DNA of 31,223 nucleotides, from contig JAEKLU010000220.1 of the NCBI GenBank assembly GCA_019509685.1, forward strand, positions 1 through 31,223. The letters are read 5' to 3'. This document shows, piece by piece, positions 28,371-31,223 of the stretch. The position numbers were made by a program, and so were the translations under genes. This stretch comes from Mesorhizobium sp. GTDB lineage: Bacteria > Pseudomonadota > Alphaproteobacteria > Rhizobiales > Rhizobiaceae. Position 1 is the first letter of the stretch; each line of letters opens with the position of its first letter. The notes beneath the pieces are model-generated. The model saw only the letters and a program-made list of their open reading frames with translations. It searched no databases and was not told the origin of the DNA.

Positions 28371-29536
28371 AGCGTGGTTTGCTGTTTTCGGGCGTCGCAG
28401 CGGCGGCCATCGGTTTAGCCATGGTCTGCGGCGCAGCCAACGCCGGCACTGCGCAGGACTATTATCCCGCGCGCGCCTGGGGGGCCTTCAGCGGCGGCCA
28501 GATGAACACGTCGCTGCTTGTGTTTCGCGATCTCAACAGGAACGGCGTCTACGATATGGGCGACCGGCCGATGTCGCGCGCTGCCGTCGAACTCGACAAG
28601 CCGAACGGCAGCACCATCATGCGGCTGACCAACGCCGATGGCTTCGCCAATTTCCGCATGTCGGCCATCCAGCGCGATCTCGAAGTTGTCGACCCCGGAC
28701 ATTACGCGTTCCGGGTCGTGCCGCCGCCGGGCTTTTCCGTCACCACCGGCAACGCCGTGCAGGAAAGCGACTATGTCGTTTCACCCGGATCGCCGGGCGA
28801 CATGATCGCGCTCAGCACCACGCACCCGGTCGGGATCGCGGCGGATCTGACGATCAGCGGCGCGGTCGCCGCCGGGGTGCGCGTTTCGCTAACGGGACCG
28901 GACGGCGTTACCGCCGCCGCGAAGGTCGGCCCGGACGGGCGCTTCAGCGCACCCGCCACGCCCGGCCAATGGCTGGTCGATTTTTCGGCCGCCGGGGTGA
29001 ATGAGCGGCGGCACGTGGTGGTCGTCGGCCAGGCGCCGGTGGTGCTCTCGTCGTCTTCCGGCAAGGGCCGACCCGCCGAGGCGCCGCTGCCGAACGCGCA
29101 TGTCGTCGGTTTCGACGATCTGATGACGGCGCCTGGCGTGTTCGAGATTCCGGCCGGCTATGGCGGGCTGGGCTGGTACAATCTCGTTGCCACGCATCAG
29201 AGCTTCTACGCCGGGCCTGGCTACATTAACACCACCATGTCGGGCGAGTTCATCGCCTATAACAGCTCCGGCCATCCCGCCCAGGTGTTCAGCGACAAGC
29301 CGTTCGATTTCACGGGCGCTTATTTCGGCGCCGGCTGGGACGACGCGGAGGGCGAGACGCTTATGCTCAAGGCCTGGCGCGGCGATGAGCCTGCCTATGA
29401 GGATCAGCTGGTGCTGTCGGCAAACGGGATGGTCTATTTCGTGGCCGACTATAGGCGCATCACGCGGCTCGAAATCCGCACACAGCATTACTGGCAGGCG
29501 GCGATCGACGATTTCGCCTACCGCACCGGTCCATAG
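28367..29536 (+). CDS. Secreted protein with SdrD-B-like domain
   Basis: This 389-residue protein starts at GTG 28367, overlapping the HTTM stop by four bases, with GAGAGGGA upstream as ribosome site. Signal peptide: MKRGLLFSGVAAAAIGLAM, cleaved after ANA. Next is a beta-sandwich of the SdrD-B/Cna-B type with a Ca-binding-like loop DLNRNGVYDMGD (about residues 55-66) and TNADGFANF. A second Ig-like part follows (ISGAVAAGVRVSLTGPDGVT), then a C-terminal domain starting GFDDLMTAPGVFEIPAGYGGLGWYN, a module seen in PEP-CTERM-type exported proteins. No sorting signal or membrane anchor is at the C-terminus. It is probably periplasmic or extracellular and works with the HTTM protein. Confidence 0.82.
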   Translation: MKRGLLFSGVAAAAIGLAMVCGAANAGTAQDYYPARAWGAFSGGQMNTSLLVFRDLNRNGVYDMGDRPMSRAAVELDKPNGSTIMRLTNADGFANFRMSAIQRDLEVVDPGHYAFRVVPPPGFSVTTGNAVQESDYVVSPGSPGDMIALSTTHPVGIAADLTISGAVAAGVRVSLTGPDGVTAAAKVGPDGRFSAPATPGQWLVDFSAAGVNERRHVVVVGQAPVVLSSSSGKGRPAEAPLPNAHVVGFDDLMTAPGVFEIPAGYGGLGWYNLVATHQSFYAGPGYINTTMSGEFIAYNSSGHPAQVFSDKPFDFTGAYFGAGWDDAEGETLMLKAWRGDEPAYEDQLVLSANGMVYFVADYRRITRLEIRTQHYWQAAIDDFAYRTGP

Positions 29537-29687
29537 GGCGGTTCACCCTTCCACGCAAACGGCGAGCCGACTGTCATTTTGACCCAACGCAGTTCGGGCG
29601 AGCTACGGCTAAGTCGCCGGGCCGGTTCCTGGAATTGCTTTGGCGCGATCCTTGATCCGCCTGAGCGCGAGACGCGCTCAGGCCGCG

Positions 29688-30506
29688 TCAGCAAGACGCT
29701 CTCGGGGAGGCTCCGCAGGAGCGGGGGCCGCCGTCCGAATGGCCGAAGCCGCTGCTGTGAGAGCCGCCGCCATGGCTGCCGTTTCCGCCCGAGCTGCCGT
29801 TTCCGCCGGTACCACCATTGCCGCTGGTACCACCGTTGCCGCCGGTACCACCATTGCCACCGGTACCACCATTGCCACCGGTACCACCGTTTCCTCCTGT
29901 GCCCCCGTTGCCGCCGGTACCACCGTTGCCGCCTGTGCCACCATTCCCACCGGCTCCACCGTTGCCGCCGGCGCCGCCATTTCCGCCGGCGCCGCCATTT
30001 CCACCAGCGCCGCCATTCCCGCCCGCGCCGCCATTGCCACCGGCGCCGCCGTTTCCGCTCGCGCCGCCGTTTCCGCTCGCGCCGCCATTGCCGCTGGCGC
30101 CACCGTTTCCGCTCGCGCCACCATTGCCGCTCGCGCCGCCGTTTCCGCTCGCGCCGCCGTTGCCGCTCGCGCCGCCGTTTCCGCTGGCGCCGCCATTGCC
30201 GCCATTCCCGCCATTGCCGCCGTTACCACTGGCGCCACCGTTGCCGCCATTCCCGCCATTTCCACCGTTGCCGCCAATTCCATTGGCCGCCAGAAGCGCG
30301 CGCTTGGCGTCCTGCAACATGGCTTTCGCGTCCGGCTGGTGAAGTCCGTCTCGCGGCTCCGGCAGGCCCGATGCGGCGCGAGTCGATATGGCCGACGGCA
30401 GCAGCATGGTCGATGCGAGCAGCGCCGCCGCGAAAATCTTCCCAGGCGTCGCCGACAGCCGCCGGACAGACTCCACACCGATCCTGATTGAGATGAAGTT
30501 TGCCAC
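29688..30506 (-). CDS. Secreted GNGGxx hexapeptide-repeat protein
   Basis: The protein has 272 residues from GTG 30506 (N-terminus VANFISIRI). A signal-peptide-like stretch (KIFAAALLASTMLLPSAIS, ending near AAS) is followed by a short helix (HQPDAKAMLQDAKRALLAANG). Then come about 160 residues of near-perfect Gly/Asn repeats: NGG triplets, about eight NGGASG, about six NGGAGG and about six NGGTGG, and a Ser/His/Gly tail (GSHGGGSHSSGFGHS) ending with two cysteines. Such GxxGxx repeats form polyproline-II or beta-solenoid bundles in glycine-rich antifreeze and adhesin proteins. It shares its leader with the HTTM operon and converges on it, so it is probably part of the same surface system. Plus-strand proline-rich frames here are shadows. 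Confidence 0.8.
   Translation of the reverse strand: MANFISIRIGVESVRRLSATPGKIFAAALLASTMLLPSAISTRAASGLPEPRDGLHQPDAKAMLQDAKRALLAANGIGGNGGNGGNGGNGGASGNGGNGGNGGNGGASGNGGASGNGGASGNGGASGNGGASGNGGASGNGGASGNGGASGNGGAGGNGGAGGNGGAGGNGGAGGNGGAGGNGGAGGNGGTGGNGGTGGNGGTGGNGGTGGNGGTGGNGGTGGNGGTSGNGGTGGNGSSGGNGSHGGGSHSSGFGHSDGGPRSCGASPRASC
29800..30290. repeat. 18-bp tandem repeat tract encoding the GNGGxx units
   Basis: About 21 consecutive 18-base units plus shorter 9-base units. On the plus strand the units follow the pattern (A/G)CC-RCC-RTT-NCC-NCY-NGY. Variation is mostly at third codon positions for the minus-strand frame, so the peptide is under selection while the DNA varies. The tract falls into three blocks (Thr-type, Ala-type, Ala-Ser-type), which suggests growth by unequal exchange or slippage. 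Confidence 0.9.
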
Positions 30507-30573
30507 CTTCGTACCCCCGTCGCCCCGTATAGACCGGTTCGACGCTGGTTCTTCAACCATCCCAGAAAAAGTC
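30507..30573 (-). promoter_or_regulatory. Conserved leader/promoter element, copy 2 (GNGG-repeat gene)
   Basis: Reverse complement of this 67-base stretch matches 27003-27070 in the same order and nearly the same spacing to the GTG start (67 versus 68 bases). Conserved blocks: GACTTTTTCTGGGATGGT, GAAG, CGTCGA, CCGGT, TATA, GGGGGTA. Confidence 0.65.
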
Positions 30574-30634
30574 TGGGCTGGCCGCCACGCTGGTGCGGCT
30601 GCGTCCCACGGCTCAAACAGTCTGGCGTGCGCAC

Positions 30635-31105
30635 CTATCCGCGCGCCACATGCCCCGCAGCCTCGGCGAACGAGATATCGCCCTTGATCTCGCGCATCGC
30701 CATCGAGGTCACCGTGCGGCGCACGCCGGGCAGGCGGCTGAGCTCCTCGCGCAGCATGCGGTCGAGCGCCATCATGTCGACGGTGACGATCTGCAGCAGA
30801 TAGTCCGCTTCACCGGTGGTGGCATAGCAGCGGCGGATCAGCGGGTGTTTCTGCACCGCCGCTTCGAACGCGTCCGAGACCTCGAAGTCGATCGACACCT
30901 GGATAAAGGCCTCGATGCCGAAGCCGATCCTGGCCGGATCGATGCGGGTGGAATATCCACGGATGACGCCGGCTTCCTCCAGCGCCTTGACCCGTTTCCA
31001 GCACGGCGTCTTGCTCAAACCGACCGTCTCGGCCAGTTCGCCGAAGGAGATTCGCGCGTCGCGCTCAAGCGCGGCGACGATCCGCCGGTCGATGGCATCA
31101 AGCAT
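30635..31105 (-). CDS. Lrp/AsnC family transcriptional regulator (second)
   Basis: This 156-residue protein starts at ATG 31105 (AGGAG seven bases upstream); the longer reading to 31213 covers the promoter. N-terminal HTH: LDAIDRRIVAALERDARISF, then LAETVGLSKTPCWKRVKALEEAGVI. RAM domain: GFGIEAFIQVSIDF, CYATTGEADYLLQIVTVDM and VTSMAMREIKG. SKTPCWKRVKAL is typical of the subgroup near genes for amino-acid catabolism. The region 31106-31223 upstream likely holds a divergent promoter for a gene beyond the window, its usual target. No similarity beyond family level to the Lrp at 2735-3226. Confidence 0.93.
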   Translation of the reverse strand: MLDAIDRRIVAALERDARISFGELAETVGLSKTPCWKRVKALEEAGVIRGYSTRIDPARIGFGIEAFIQVSIDFEVSDAFEAAVQKHPLIRRCYATTGEADYLLQIVTVDMMALDRMLREELSRLPGVRRTVTSMAMREIKGDISFAEAAGHVARG

Positions 31106-31223
31106 GGGTCGTTCTCCTGAAAAGGCGTATTCGGCGATGATCGTCCTTCGATTTATGCTATCTGGATAACAGAAAGGAACAATGTTCAAGCGCAAAAGGC
31201 TATCCTTGGGCAATATCGGCAGG

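Noticed and set aside
29800..30290. Tandem repeats as a CRISPR array
   Set aside because: Units are contiguous 18-mers in frame with a coding gene, with no spacers and no cas genes.
29640..30491. Long plus-strand frames with Pro/Leu or Ala/Gly/Thr repeats (also 29818-30342)
   Set aside because: They are complements of the GNGGxx tract. Unit-to-unit variation falls at silent positions of the minus-strand frame, and only that frame has a signal peptide and a shared leader.
31182..31223. Possible start of a divergent plus-strand gene (ATG 31182 after AAAGGAAC)
   Set aside because: Only 14 codons are in the window, with no recognisable N-terminus. A divergent gene is likely, but this start cannot be supported.
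1..31223. Insertion sequences, prophage, tRNA or rRNA genes
   Set aside because: No transposase, integrase, phage structural gene, cloverleaf or rRNA segment was recognised by eye on either strand; a tRNA scan would be decisive.

Overview
The window looks like chromosomal DNA of a GC-rich alphaproteobacterium of the Hyphomicrobiales, most like Mesorhizobium or a close relative. The grounds are strong GC codon bias, rhizobial small-protein families (DUF982, DUF6894-like, CsbD, DUF892), an HWE-type histidine kinase, EcfG-type promoters and the palindromic intergenic repeats common in Mesorhizobium. There is no rRNA, tRNA, CRISPR array, transposase or phage gene to fix the taxonomy further, so this is inference from gene content.

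Layout. (1) Positions 1-8370 form an amino-acid-type import and catabolism locus: the end of livF, then livH and livM, an Lrp/AsnC regulator, two paralogous diaminopropionate ammonia-lyases, an N-carbamoyl-amino-acid-type hydrolase and an M20 aminoacylase. A solitary HigA antitoxin lies in the middle. Deacylation or decarbamoylation followed by PLP-dependent elimination suggests breakdown of an N-acyl or N-carbamoyl derivative of 2,3-diaminopropionate. (2) 8627-10741 is a PAS-PAS-GGDEF-EAL protein. (3) 10775-24014 is a dense cluster of small stress-type genes: DUF892, CsbD, a DJ-1/PfpI protein, an Nramp-like transporter, an HD hydrolase, a YghA-like SDR, YihY, a cold-shock protein and several uncharacterised small proteins. 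Seven promoters of the form GGAAC-N16-NGTT precede genes here, two of them with exact CGTT, which marks a general stress response (EcfG) regulon. (4) 24065-26282 holds a ribbon-helix-helix-like small protein next to a PAS-HWE kinase, and a tiny CCHC zinc-knuckle protein. (5) 26357-26874 is a brnTA module whose toxin gene is broken. (6) 27003-30573 is the most unusual part. A three-gene operon (small membrane protein, HTTM-domain membrane protein, secreted SdrD-B-like protein) converges with a gene for a secreted protein made of GNGGxx hexapeptide repeats. Both units start with the same conserved leader of about 68 nt and with similar first codons. (7) A second Lrp/AsnC regulator ends the window.

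Two toxin-antitoxin loci (higBA, brnTA) have each lost the toxin and kept the antitoxin. The best candidate for an undescribed system is the HTTM / SdrD-B-like / GNGG-repeat module with its shared leader element. The best-supported regulatory observation is the cluster of EcfG-type promoters.
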